Assembly (NCBI RefSeq): GCF_022835695.1
Contig: NZ_BQUV01000001.1
Location: forward strand, 740,641 to 804,640
Direction of reading: 5' to 3'
Origin: Bradyrhizobium sp. Ce-3
GTDB taxonomy: Bacteria > Pseudomonadota > Alphaproteobacteria > Rhizobiales > Xanthobacteraceae
Length of the DNA: 64,000 bases
Shown here: in pieces, positions 55,501-63,285 of the stretch
Layout of the letters: each line of letters starts with the position of its first letter
Numbering within the stretch: the stretch's first letter is position 1
Position numbers and translations under genes: made by a program
Notes under the pieces: generated by a model
Told to the model about the DNA's origin: nothing
Database searches by the model: none
The model's input: only the letters and a program-made list of their open reading frames with translations

Positions 55501-58095
55501 TCACCAAGTGTACCGCACCACACCCTTGCCGGCGTAAGACGAGGTGACGTCGGAGAACTCGCCTTCGAAGGTGGCCGCGGCCGACCAGCCGTTGCGCCAT
55601 TTCATGTCGATCGACGCCGTGGTCAGCACCGAATCGGAGGCCTGCGCCGCGCCGTTGACCACGAAGCCCGCACCGGGCAACGCCTGGAAGGTCGCGGCGA
55701 TCGACCGGTCCGGATCGTAATCATGCGCCCAGGCAAATCGGGTGCGTAACGTGAGCACGCCGTCCTGCACGAGGAAGGACTTGTCGGTGCGAACGCCGAG
55801 CTCGCTCCTGACATCGGTGACGCTCTTCGCAGCATAGGCCAGCGCAAATGCGCTGGAGCCGACGACAGCCTGCTCGGCATAGCCCGGCAGATCGAAGGTC
55901 GTGAACTGGCCCGCTGCATAGGGCGTGATGCCGATACCTCCGGTCCATGGCGCAATGATGCGATAGCCGCCTTCGAGGCGACCCGAATAGGTGTTGGCAT
56001 TGAACTCAGCGCGGAGCTGGTCGAGGCCGGCGACCGTGACGGTGCGGTTGGTGGTGATGTCCTGCCAGCCATAGGCGAGCGCGGCGGTGACATAGGCCGC
56101 ACCTTCGGTGTGGCGGATGTAAGCGCCGGCCTGGAACAGGTCGGACCGGCCGCTGCCGCTGTTGACGATGGAGAAGTTGGTGCCGCCGCCGGCCAGTGCG
56201 AAGCCCGCGATGGTGTTCGGTGCGAGCAGATAGTCGGCGCCGACAGCGGTGCCGTACACGCTGCTGGTGGTGTCGTTCGATCCGACCACGGCGTTGCCAC
56301 TGGTCGATTGCGAGCCGCCATAGCCCGCCGCCCACACGCTCCAGCGCGGCACGAACGGCACCGGCGCGAGCGGCGGCGCCTTGGTGAACATGGCATACGC
56401 GCCCGTCTTGCTTGTGGCTGCGCAGCCGCTGGCATTGCGCTGCTCCGGATCGCGCCGAGCGCCCGGCTCCGAGCCTGCGTCACAGTTGCGGTTCGTGAAG
56501 GGATCGGTCAGCAGCCCCATGAACAGGTTCATGGCGTCGAAGGTGGTCTGCTGCGAAGCGGTCGCCAGTTCGCCCGAGGCCTGCGTCAGGCCCGCAGGCG
56601 TCAACGTGCCATAGACCAGCGGGATGCCGCCCGTCGTGTTGAAATAGTTGACCAGCGTGTTGGCGACGTTCTGCTGGTTGACGTTAAGGCCGCTGCCGAA
56701 GTTGGGGCCTGACGGCGGCGGCGTGAAATCCAGCGCGAGATTCAGAAAGGCATTGTTGGCGTCGTAGCTCAGGCTCGACTTGAATCCGCCCGGCAGGTTG
56801 GTGTTGACCGGTCCGTTGAACGTGCCGTTCACGCCGCCGACGGCGTTCACGATGGTGTACTGCCTGGCGACATAGGCGCCCGCCGCAAAGCTCGCATTCA
56901 CGGTCGCGCCGCCAAGGGTCGCGGTCCCCGTCACATTGGTGCGGTCAGCATTGGCAGGCGAGACCTCCACCAGGTAGCTTGCCGCCGCCGCAAAAACGAG
57001 GTTGCCCTGCACCGTCAGCAGTCCGATCGAATTGCCCGGCGCCAGCGTACCGCCAGCGTTGATGGTGGTGTCGCCGACCGTGCCGTTGCCGCCCAGCGTG
57101 CCGCCGGCATTCACCGTGGTCGAAGATGCGATCGAGCCGTTTACCGCGAGCGTGCCGCCGTTCACAGTGGTCGGACCGGTGTAGGCGTTCGTCCCAGTCA
57201 GGGCGGTGGTGCCGCTGTAGACGGCGACGCTGCCGGCTCCGGTGATGTCAGGCGCAAAGCTGTAGTTCGTTGCGGTATGGTTGAAGTTGATCACGCTTGT
57301 GCTGGTGCCGAGATTGACCGCAGGTGCGGTCACGGACCCTGGCAGCACGGCCGCGCTACCGGGAGCGGCTCCGATATTAATCGTGCCCGTGCTCCCTTGG
57401 AGTCCGAGCTGAACGGTGTTGCTGGAGACGGCCAATCCGCCATTGCTGAGGGTCAGGGTGCCGCGGCTGAAGAACCCGCTCCCGATCTGGAATGTAGTGG
57501 CCGTCACGGAGGACCCGGTCCCGTCGACATTGACCGCCCCGGCCGCACCAGTGCTGGCCCCGATGGCGAGCAGAAAAAAGCTCGCGCTGCCGCCGGCCGA
57601 TACGTTGAGTGTGCCGCGGCCTGTGCCGGAGCTGATGGCTGTCGGGCCGGCGATCAGTTGCGAACCCGGCCCGGCAACAGTGACGGTCCCGGTCGAACCC
57701 GAGCCGAGTGCGATAAAGATCCCGCCGTTGCCGCCAAAGCTCAGGCTCCCGCCGCTCTGGATCATCAGCGAGCCGGTGCTGTTGTTCCCCTGTGCGACAG
57801 TCAGAAGGCCTGGCCCATTCACATTTACGGCAACACCGCTGATCTGAGCCATGCCGCCATTGCTGATATCGGCGGGGCCCGCCGTCGGGACGACGCCGGT
57901 GCTCCAATTGGTGGGAGTGGTCCAATCGCCGGTTCCCGGATTGACCCAGCTTACCTGCGCCGAAGCCGACGAAATCCCGACGCCTTCACGCCCGAAGCCT
58001 GCGGCCCAGCACATCACGAGCAGAACAGCCATCATCAGTCCACGGGCCGACCGCACGGCCCCGCACTGTGCGGTTCTCTGTGTCCAGCGGATCAT
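55501..58095 (-). CDS. Autotransporter (type Va secretion) outer-membrane protein
   Basis: This 864-residue protein has a long signal region (cleavage probably near SSASA-QVSW) and a Gly/Ser/Thr/Asn-rich passenger of repeated beta-helix rungs, for example GTLNVSAGGSASFFLLAIGA and the PEP-like repeats TTVNAGGTLGGNGTVGDTTI. It ends in an autotransporter beta-barrel of about 260 residues, from SVWAAGYGGSQSTSGNAVVG to the terminal KGVVRYTW. The barrel inserts in the outer membrane and exposes or releases the passenger. A cysteine-containing loop (NRNCDAGSEPGARRDPEQRN) separates the two. No protease or adhesin active site is recognisable. A relic of a second copy lies just upstream. Confidence 0.92.
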   Translation of the reverse strand: MIRWTQRTAQCGAVRSARGLMMAVLLVMCWAAGFGREGVGISSASAQVSWVNPGTGDWTTPTNWSTGVVPTAGPADISNGGMAQISGVAVNVNGPGLLTVAQGNNSTGSLMIQSGGSLSFGGNGGIFIALGSGSTGTVTVAGPGSQLIAGPTAISSGTGRGTLNVSAGGSASFFLLAIGASTGAAGAVNVDGTGSSVTATTFQIGSGFFSRGTLTLSNGGLAVSSNTVQLGLQGSTGTINIGAAPGSAAVLPGSVTAPAVNLGTSTSVINFNHTATNYSFAPDITGAGSVAVYSGTTALTGTNAYTGPTTVNGGTLAVNGSIASSTTVNAGGTLGGNGTVGDTTINAGGTLAPGNSIGLLTVQGNLVFAAAASYLVEVSPANADRTNVTGTATLGGATVNASFAAGAYVARQYTIVNAVGGVNGTFNGPVNTNLPGGFKSSLSYDANNAFLNLALDFTPPPSGPNFGSGLNVNQQNVANTLVNYFNTTGGIPLVYGTLTPAGLTQASGELATASQQTTFDAMNLFMGLLTDPFTNRNCDAGSEPGARRDPEQRNASGCAATSKTGAYAMFTKAPPLAPVPFVPRWSVWAAGYGGSQSTSGNAVVGSNDTTSSVYGTAVGADYLLAPNTIAGFALAGGGTNFSIVNSGSGRSDLFQAGAYIRHTEGAAYVTAALAYGWQDITTNRTVTVAGLDQLRAEFNANTYSGRLEGGYRIIAPWTGGIGITPYAAGQFTTFDLPGYAEQAVVGSSAFALAYAAKSVTDVRSELGVRTDKSFLVQDGVLTLRTRFAWAHDYDPDRSIAATFQALPGAGFVVNGAAQASDSVLTTASIDMKWRNGWSAAATFEGEFSDVTSSYAGKGVVRYTW

Positions 58096-58192
58096 GGATG
58101 CGCTCCACTTCCTTCTTTGCGAACGCGATGCGTTCGGGATTACGCGGCGCGCTCAAGGCCCACGTCAGAGCCTGTCGCGCGCAAGTGCAAAC

Positions 58193-58353
58193 TCACCACG
58201 CGTAGCGAACGCCCCCCTTTGCCGGCGTAGGACGAGGTGACGTCGGAGAACTCGCCTTCGAAGGTGGCCGCCGCCGACCAGCCGTTGCGCCATTTCACGT
58301 CGATCGATGCTGTGGTCAGCGCGGAGTCGGAGGCCTGCGCCGCGCCGTTGACC
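58193..58353 (-). pseudogene. Relic of an autotransporter C-terminus
   Basis: About 160 bp closely match the 3' end of the intact autotransporter (roughly 55501-55660), encoding VNGAAQASDS, a TTASIDVKWRNGWSAAATFE stretch and SYAGKGG. The 5' side breaks off abruptly after VNGA. Near the end, six G residues replace the expected five, shifting the frame so that the proper ending VRYAW and stop (TGA at 58193-58195) are out of frame. It is the remnant of a tandem paralogue. Confidence 0.8.
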
Positions 58354-58760
58354 AGGAGTCACCGCGACCGCGAAGCGCCACGCGCGCAGCGTGCAGGAGT
58401 CCTGCTCGTCTAGCAACGGAACTGCGTCGTCAGGCAATGGAACTGCGCCTGTTCTTGCTGTTTGCTTTTCGCGCGTTGCGAATAAACCACAGCTTGAGGT
58501 TTAGTAAGTTGCAGCGCGTGCCGAGCACACTTCATGTGTTCCAGTTGCATCGAACTGTATGACCGGCACCGGGTTTAACGGAACCATCACTATGCTGAGA
58601 CGAACGAGATTCTCCCCGACATCATCGAGCGTGAGGGACGCAACCGTGGACGGGTTCCCTCTCCCCTCTTGTCCGCCGAAGCCTCTTGGCGAAGGCGGAT
58701 GCGGGAGAGGGAGCCTGGCCGATGTGCTCACCTGACGGGAAGCGACGGCACCATCGTCCG
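58354..58760. other. Non-coding spacer
   Basis: No gene is supported here. A 60-bp stretch at about 58651-58711 reads as an imperfect hairpin (CCCTCTCCC ... GGGAGAGGG with an inner GTCCGCCGAAGC/GGCGAAGGCGGA part), another copy of a common intergenic palindrome. The remainder is featureless and is presumably decayed sequence from the lost autotransporter paralogue. Confidence 0.5.
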
Positions 58761-59810
58761 TTATCCCGGCATGAACCCGAACGCCTTCTCGAACCGCGTC
58801 GCATACACCGGCCAGACCTCGGGATTGATGATGCGCGGCGGCCGCTTGCCGTCGAGCGCGTCGAGGATTTGTTCCGCGGCGATCTTGCCCATGTTGATGC
58901 GCGCCTCGCGGGTGACGCCGGCGGTGTGCGGGCTTGCCAGCACATTGTCGAATTGCAAGAGCGGATGATCCGGCGGCGGCGGTTCCTTGGCCCAGACGTC
59001 GAGGCCGGCACCTGCGATGCGTTTGTCGCGCAATGCCTCTTCCAATGCCTTCTCGTCATGGATGAAACCGCGCGCGGTGGTGACGAAATAGGCGTGCGGC
59101 TGCATCAGCGCGAATTCGCGTGCGCCGATCATGCCGCGGCTGTTGTTGTCCAGCGGACAAGAGATCGAGACGAAATCAGCGCGGCGCAGGAGATCGTCGA
59201 GCTCGACCTTCTCCCCGCCCCGCTTCGCCATCTCATCCGCGCTGAGATACGGATCGTAGGCGATCACCTTCATGTGCAGCAGGCCACGGCACAGCTCGGC
59301 GATGCGGCGGCCGACATTGCCGAGACCGACGATGCCAACGGTCTTCTCGTTCAGCTCGTTGCCGATCAGGTCGTTGCGGTTGACGTTGGCCTCGCGCCGC
59401 AGCCGGCGGTCGGACTGGATGATGCGCTTGGACAGCGTCAGCATCATGCCGAGCGCGTGCTCGGCGACCGAGTTGGCGTTGCCGCCGGACTGGTTGACGA
59501 CCAGCACGCCCGCCTTGGTGCAGGCATCGACGTCGACGGGATCGAAGCCGGCGCCGTTCGACGACACGATCAGAAGGTTCGGCGCCCGCTTCAACAGCTC
59601 GGCATGGGCATGGAAATGCGGTGCCAGCTCATCGCGCGCCGCGCCGATCTGATAGGCATGCGCGTCGGCGAGAACCGGCGCGAACTGCGCTTCCGGCGTC
59701 TCGTTCTCCAGACGGTCGAGCCGGACATCCGGCCGCTTCTTCAGGATGTCGACGTAGATCTCGTGGGCGAGGTATTTGACGTAGAACACGCGCTTGTTGT
59801 TGACGGTCAT
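58761..59810 (-). CDS. D-isomer-specific 2-hydroxyacid dehydrogenase
   Basis: This 349-residue NAD-dependent enzyme of the phosphoglycerate-dehydrogenase family has the dinucleotide motif VGIVGLGNVGRRIAEL (about 157-172), NTARG-like VTTARGFIHDEKAL, and the catalytic Arg/Glu/His set ending at LASPHTAGVTREA. It interconverts a 2-keto acid and a D-2-hydroxy acid. It is last in a three-gene minus-strand unit with a TIM-barrel hydrolase and a TctC-type binding protein. It is not necessarily SerA, since it lacks ACT regulatory domains. Confidence 0.87.
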   Translation of the reverse strand: MTVNNKRVFYVKYLAHEIYVDILKKRPDVRLDRLENETPEAQFAPVLADAHAYQIGAARDELAPHFHAHAELLKRAPNLLIVSSNGAGFDPVDVDACTKAGVLVVNQSGGNANSVAEHALGMMLTLSKRIIQSDRRLRREANVNRNDLIGNELNEKTVGIVGLGNVGRRIAELCRGLLHMKVIAYDPYLSADEMAKRGGEKVELDDLLRRADFVSISCPLDNNSRGMIGAREFALMQPHAYFVTTARGFIHDEKALEEALRDKRIAGAGLDVWAKEPPPPDHPLLQFDNVLASPHTAGVTREARINMGKIAAEQILDALDGKRPPRIINPEVWPVYATRFEKAFGFMPG

Positions 59811-59825
59811 ATCTGCGGACAGCTT

Positions 59826-60722
59826 TCAGTTTGGGAAGCCATAGAGTTTTGCGGGATTGTCGACGAGGATGCGGTGGCGGGTCGCGGCGTCCGGCGTCCA
59901 CTCCTGGAACAGCGTCAGCAGATGGCCGGCGTCGGGCATCTCGCCTTCGACCCGCGGATGCGGCCAGTCGCCACCCCACACCAGCCTCTCAGGATTGGCC
60001 GAGACCAGCGCCTCGTGGAACGGCCGTGCATCCGGATAGTCGGGCGCGCGCTGGCTCAGCCGATGCGCGCCTGACAGCTTGGCCCAGCACCAGCCTTCGT
60101 CCACCGCACGCAGCAGGCTCTGAAAGCCGGCGGTATTGATGCCGGCGGTAGCGTCGGTGCGGCCCATGTGATCGACCACGACCGGCAGGCCCAGCGCCTT
60201 CAGCGCCGGGATCGTGTCGGGCAGATCCTTCACATCGATCCAGAGCTGCAGATGCCAGCCGAGCTCGGCCATCACGGGGGCATGCGTCTCGGCGACGCCC
60301 AGCGGAATGCCGCCGCGATAGTGCAGCTGACCGCCGCGGAAGAAATGATTGAAGCGCAAGCCGCGGACGCCGAGCACATGCCACTGCCGCAGCGTGCCCG
60401 CCGCGACACCGGCATCGGCTACCGCGACGCCGCGGAGCCGTGCCGGCTCACGCTGCAGAGCGTCGAGCATCGCCGAATTGTCGCGGCCATGCGCGCTGCC
60501 CTGCACCAGCACGCCACGGGTGAAACCGAGCGCATCGAGCATGCCGAGATAGGCCGCGAGCGGCGCGTCGGGCGGCGTGTAGCTGCGATCTCCGGCATAG
60601 GGAAAGTGATCCGCCGGGCCGAACACATGGGCATGTGTATCGCACGCCTTTGGCGGCAGCCTGTCCCGCGGCGGCGTCACCGGACGCGGCGGCAGGCAGG
60701 CGGGAATCTCGGATGCAGCCAT
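59826..60722 (-). CDS. TIM-barrel amidohydrolase/lactonase (PDC-hydrolase-like)
   Basis: This 298-residue amidohydrolase-2 family protein has ACDTHAHVFGP (metal-site histidines), VRGLRFNHF, VVVDHMGRTD and VWGGDWPHP, motifs shared with 2-pyrone-4,6-dicarboxylate hydrolase (LigI) and sugar-lactone hydrolases of the same group. It should open a lactone or hydrolyse a related bond. A GGAGTAGGAAG site precedes the ATG, which follows the binding-protein stop by four bases. The substrate is unknown. Confidence 0.85.
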   Translation of the reverse strand: MAASEIPACLPPRPVTPPRDRLPPKACDTHAHVFGPADHFPYAGDRSYTPPDAPLAAYLGMLDALGFTRGVLVQGSAHGRDNSAMLDALQREPARLRGVAVADAGVAAGTLRQWHVLGVRGLRFNHFFRGGQLHYRGGIPLGVAETHAPVMAELGWHLQLWIDVKDLPDTIPALKALGLPVVVDHMGRTDATAGINTAGFQSLLRAVDEGWCWAKLSGAHRLSQRAPDYPDARPFHEALVSANPERLVWGGDWPHPRVEGEMPDAGHLLTLFQEWTPDAATRHRILVDNPAKLYGFPN

Positions 60723-60726
60723 CTTC

Positions 60727-61692
60727 CTACTCCGCCTTCATGCCGGCGGCCTTGATGATCGGCCCCCATTTGTCGTAGTCGGCCTTGATCTTGGCCGCGA
60801 ACTTGTCCGGCGAAAAGCCGATCGGGATCGCGCCGAGCTTGCCGAGACGCTCCTTGACGGCATCGGTGTTCACGGCGGCGACGAACTCATGCGAGATCTT
60901 CGCAACGAGCTCCGCCGGCATGTTGCCCGGTCCGAGCAGACCCCACCACACCTCGGTGTCGTAGCCCGGCACGGTCTCCGACATGCTGGGCACGTCGGGC
61001 AGGAACGGCGCGCGCGATGCCGTCGTCACCGCCAGCGCGCGCACCGTGCCGGCCTGCAGCTGGCCGACTGATTCCGGCCCGTTGTTGAACGACATCGGAA
61101 TCTGTCCGCCGAGCAGATCGTTGATCGCCGGCGCGCCGCCCTTGTAGGGGATCGCACTGATCTCGATCTTGGCGAGATTGTTGAGCAACTCGCCGGCCAG
61201 ATGGGTCGAGGTGCCGTTGCCGGCATGGGCGAACGACAGACTGCCCGGCTTCGCCTTCGCCGCCGCGATCACGTCGCCGACCGACTTGAACGGCGAGTCC
61301 GCACGCACCAGCAGCACGTTCGGCGATGACGCGAGCAGCGAGATCGGCGAGAAATCCTTGAACGTGTCGTAGGGCAGTTTTGGATAAAGGAACGGATTGG
61401 TGGCGTGGCCGCTCGCCACCATGATCAGATTGTAGCCGTCAGGCGCGGAGCTCGCGATCGCCTGCGAGGCGATCACCCCGCCGGCGCCGGGCCGGTTCTC
61501 GACCACGATCGATTGCGTCCAGGTCTTCGACACGGCTTCGGCGAGCGTCCGCGTCAACACGTCGACGCCGCCGCCCGGCGGATATGGGACGAGAATATGA
61601 ACGGCCTTTGCCGGGTACGGCTGCGCCGACGCAAGGCCGGCCATCACCATGGCCGCTGCCGCGATGGCGGTCCGCCAGACCCATCCGGCCAT
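60727..61692 (-). CDS. Tripartite tricarboxylate transporter substrate-binding protein (TctC/Bug)
   Basis: This 321-residue periplasmic binding protein has a signal peptide ending GLASA-QPYP, then AVHILVPYPPGGGVDVLTR, VVENRPGAGGVIASQAIASS and a KPGSLSFAHAGNGTSTHLAG segment, all hallmarks of Bug receptors. They bind carboxylated small molecules. AGGAGGCG precedes the ATG. It heads the unit with the hydrolase and dehydrogenase and is divergent from the split decarboxylase. TctA/TctB membrane genes are not in the window. Confidence 0.92.
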   Translation of the reverse strand: MAGWVWRTAIAAAAMVMAGLASAQPYPAKAVHILVPYPPGGGVDVLTRTLAEAVSKTWTQSIVVENRPGAGGVIASQAIASSAPDGYNLIMVASGHATNPFLYPKLPYDTFKDFSPISLLASSPNVLLVRADSPFKSVGDVIAAAKAKPGSLSFAHAGNGTSTHLAGELLNNLAKIEISAIPYKGGAPAINDLLGGQIPMSFNNGPESVGQLQAGTVRALAVTTASRAPFLPDVPSMSETVPGYDTEVWWGLLGPGNMPAELVAKISHEFVAAVNTDAVKERLGKLGAIPIGFSPDKFAAKIKADYDKWGPIIKAAGMKAE

Positions 61693-61873
61693 CGACGCCT
61701 CCTGTCCCGTTCCGTCCCTTGATCGTTACAGCCTGTATCGCACGCCGGTTCGGCACCGCGATGACCGAATTGCGCAGATCGCGTTGCGGCCGGGGCATGT
61801 TGACAATCACAGGCACCACGTCAAGTTTCGGATCGCAAGCGATCATCAGCGTCGCGTGACAAGGGAGGGCAGG

Positions 61874-62425
61874 ATGGCGGCCGCGGAACAAGCCTCGTCG
61901 CAAAAATCGGCGACCACCTGGCACGGCATCGTGCTGCAGACGCTGAAGCGGAACGAGATCAAGCTGGTGCCCTATGTGCCCGACCGGGTGCTGACCACGC
62001 TGATCAAGGACCTGCACGCCGATCCCTATTTCACGACATTTCCGACCGCGCGCGAGGAAGAGGCCGTCGGCATCATCTCCGGCGCCTGGATGGCGGGCAC
62101 GCGCGGCGCCGTGCTGATGCAGACCTCTGGCTTCGCCACGCTCGCCAACGTGCTGGCCTCGCTCGCGGTGCCCTACCAGATCCCGCTGATCATGTTCGTC
62201 TCCGAGCGCGGCACGCTCGGCGAGTTCAATTACGGCCAGGCGCTGGTCTGCCGAACCATGCGCCCGGTGCTGGATTCGCTTGCCGTGGAACATCACACCA
62301 TCACGAGACTCGACGAGCTCGAATTCATCGCCGACCGCTCGATCAAGCAGGCCGTCACCACCCAGGCGCCGGTGGCGCTGATCCTGTCGCCGCTGTTGAC
62401 CGGCGGCAAGACCTTCGACAAGTGA
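61874..62425 (+). CDS. Thiamine-diphosphate decarboxylase, alpha (Pyr-domain) subunit
   Basis: This 183-residue protein is only the N-terminal pyrimidine-binding domain of a ThDP enzyme, as in sulfopyruvate decarboxylase ComD. The catalytic glutamate is in TAREEEAVGIISGAWMAG, and QTSGFATLANVLASLAVPYQ is the family glycine-rich segment. The ATG at 61874 follows AGGGAGGGCAGG; the open frame upstream crosses the divergent promoter. Together with the next gene it should decarboxylate a 2-keto acid such as sulfopyruvate, phosphonopyruvate or a related compound. Confidence 0.82.
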   Translation: MAAAEQASSQKSATTWHGIVLQTLKRNEIKLVPYVPDRVLTTLIKDLHADPYFTTFPTAREEEAVGIISGAWMAGTRGAVLMQTSGFATLANVLASLAVPYQIPLIMFVSERGTLGEFNYGQALVCRTMRPVLDSLAVEHHTITRLDELEFIADRSIKQAVTTQAPVALILSPLLTGGKTFDK

Positions 62426-62433
62426 GATCAGCC

Positions 62434-63036
62434 ATGACCAGCACCCACGCGCGCAACACCAAGGTGATGAACCGCTTCGAGCTCACCCAGCGCCTCGTCG
62501 CCGGGCTGAAGGACGAGGCCGTGATCGGCGGCATCGGCAATACCAATTTCGATCTCTGGGCCGCCGGCCATCGTCCGCAGAATTTCTACATGCTGGGCAG
62601 CATGGGACTGGCGTTTCCGATCGCACTCGGCGTCGCACTGGCGCAGCCGCAACGCCGCGTGTTCGCGCTCGAAGGTGACGGCTCGCTGCTGATGCAGCTC
62701 GGTTGCCTCTCGACCATCGCGACGCTGGCGCCCAAGAACCTCACCATGGTGGTGATGGACAACGGCATCTACCAGATCACCGGCGCGCAGCCGACCCCGG
62801 CGGCCGGCCATACCGACCTCGTCGCGATCGCGCTCGCCAGCGGCATCGTCAACAGCTCCTGGGCCGCCGACGAGGACGATTTCGAGCGGCTGATCGAACA
62901 GTCGAAACAGACCGCAGGCCCGACCCTGATCGGCGTCCGCATCGACGACAAGCCCGGCACCGGCACGACAAGGCGCGATCCCGTGCAGATCCGCGAGCGG
63001 TTTATGCATGGGATGGGGGTCAGGCAGTTGCTGTAG
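62434..63036 (+). CDS. Thiamine-diphosphate decarboxylase, beta (PP-domain) subunit
   Basis: This 200-residue partner subunit carries the diphosphate and magnesium motif GDG-X26-N (GDGSLLMQLG at 81-90, N110 in VVMDNGIYQI). The ComE-like C-terminal half continues with GAQPTPAAGHTDLVAIALAS. A GTG at 62422 overlaps the alpha-subunit stop, but the ATG at 62434 is preferred. The enzyme is split into two genes where most relatives are single chains. It forms an operon with the alpha gene and is divergent from the TctC-type unit. Confidence 0.83.
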   Translation: MTSTHARNTKVMNRFELTQRLVAGLKDEAVIGGIGNTNFDLWAAGHRPQNFYMLGSMGLAFPIALGVALAQPQRRVFALEGDGSLLMQLGCLSTIATLAPKNLTMVVMDNGIYQITGAQPTPAAGHTDLVAIALASGIVNSSWAADEDDFERLIEQSKQTAGPTLIGVRIDDKPGTGTTRRDPVQIRERFMHGMGVRQLL

Positions 63037-63148
63037 GGTCGATGCAGCGATCAGAGCCAACGCAATCGCCTTACTGTTGAACTCGCTAAAGTATACTTGC
63101 ACTCGCGCTCTAGTTGCGATTATCTGATTGCATTGCTGGGAGCTTTCA

Positions 63149-63262
63149 ATGATCAAATTGTTCAACGCGGCATTCGCTGCGACCATTTTGTGCGGCATCA
63201 CCGAGGCGGCTTTGATTAAAGTCCGAACGCAAGGCGCAGCGTCGGATACCGATCTTCGCTGA
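63149..63262 (+). CDS. Possible 37-residue small protein
   Basis: A short frame encodes MIKLFNAAFAATILCGITEA followed by ALIKVRTQGAASDTDLR. The first 20 residues look like a signal or membrane segment. GGGAG lies seven bases before the ATG. It ends 23 bp before the TcmP-like start. It may be a real small exported peptide or the remnant of a longer gene. Confidence 0.3.
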   Translation: MIKLFNAAFAATILCGITEAALIKVRTQGAASDTDLR

Positions 63263-63285
63263 CGGCGGTCACGGCGGCTGGCACC

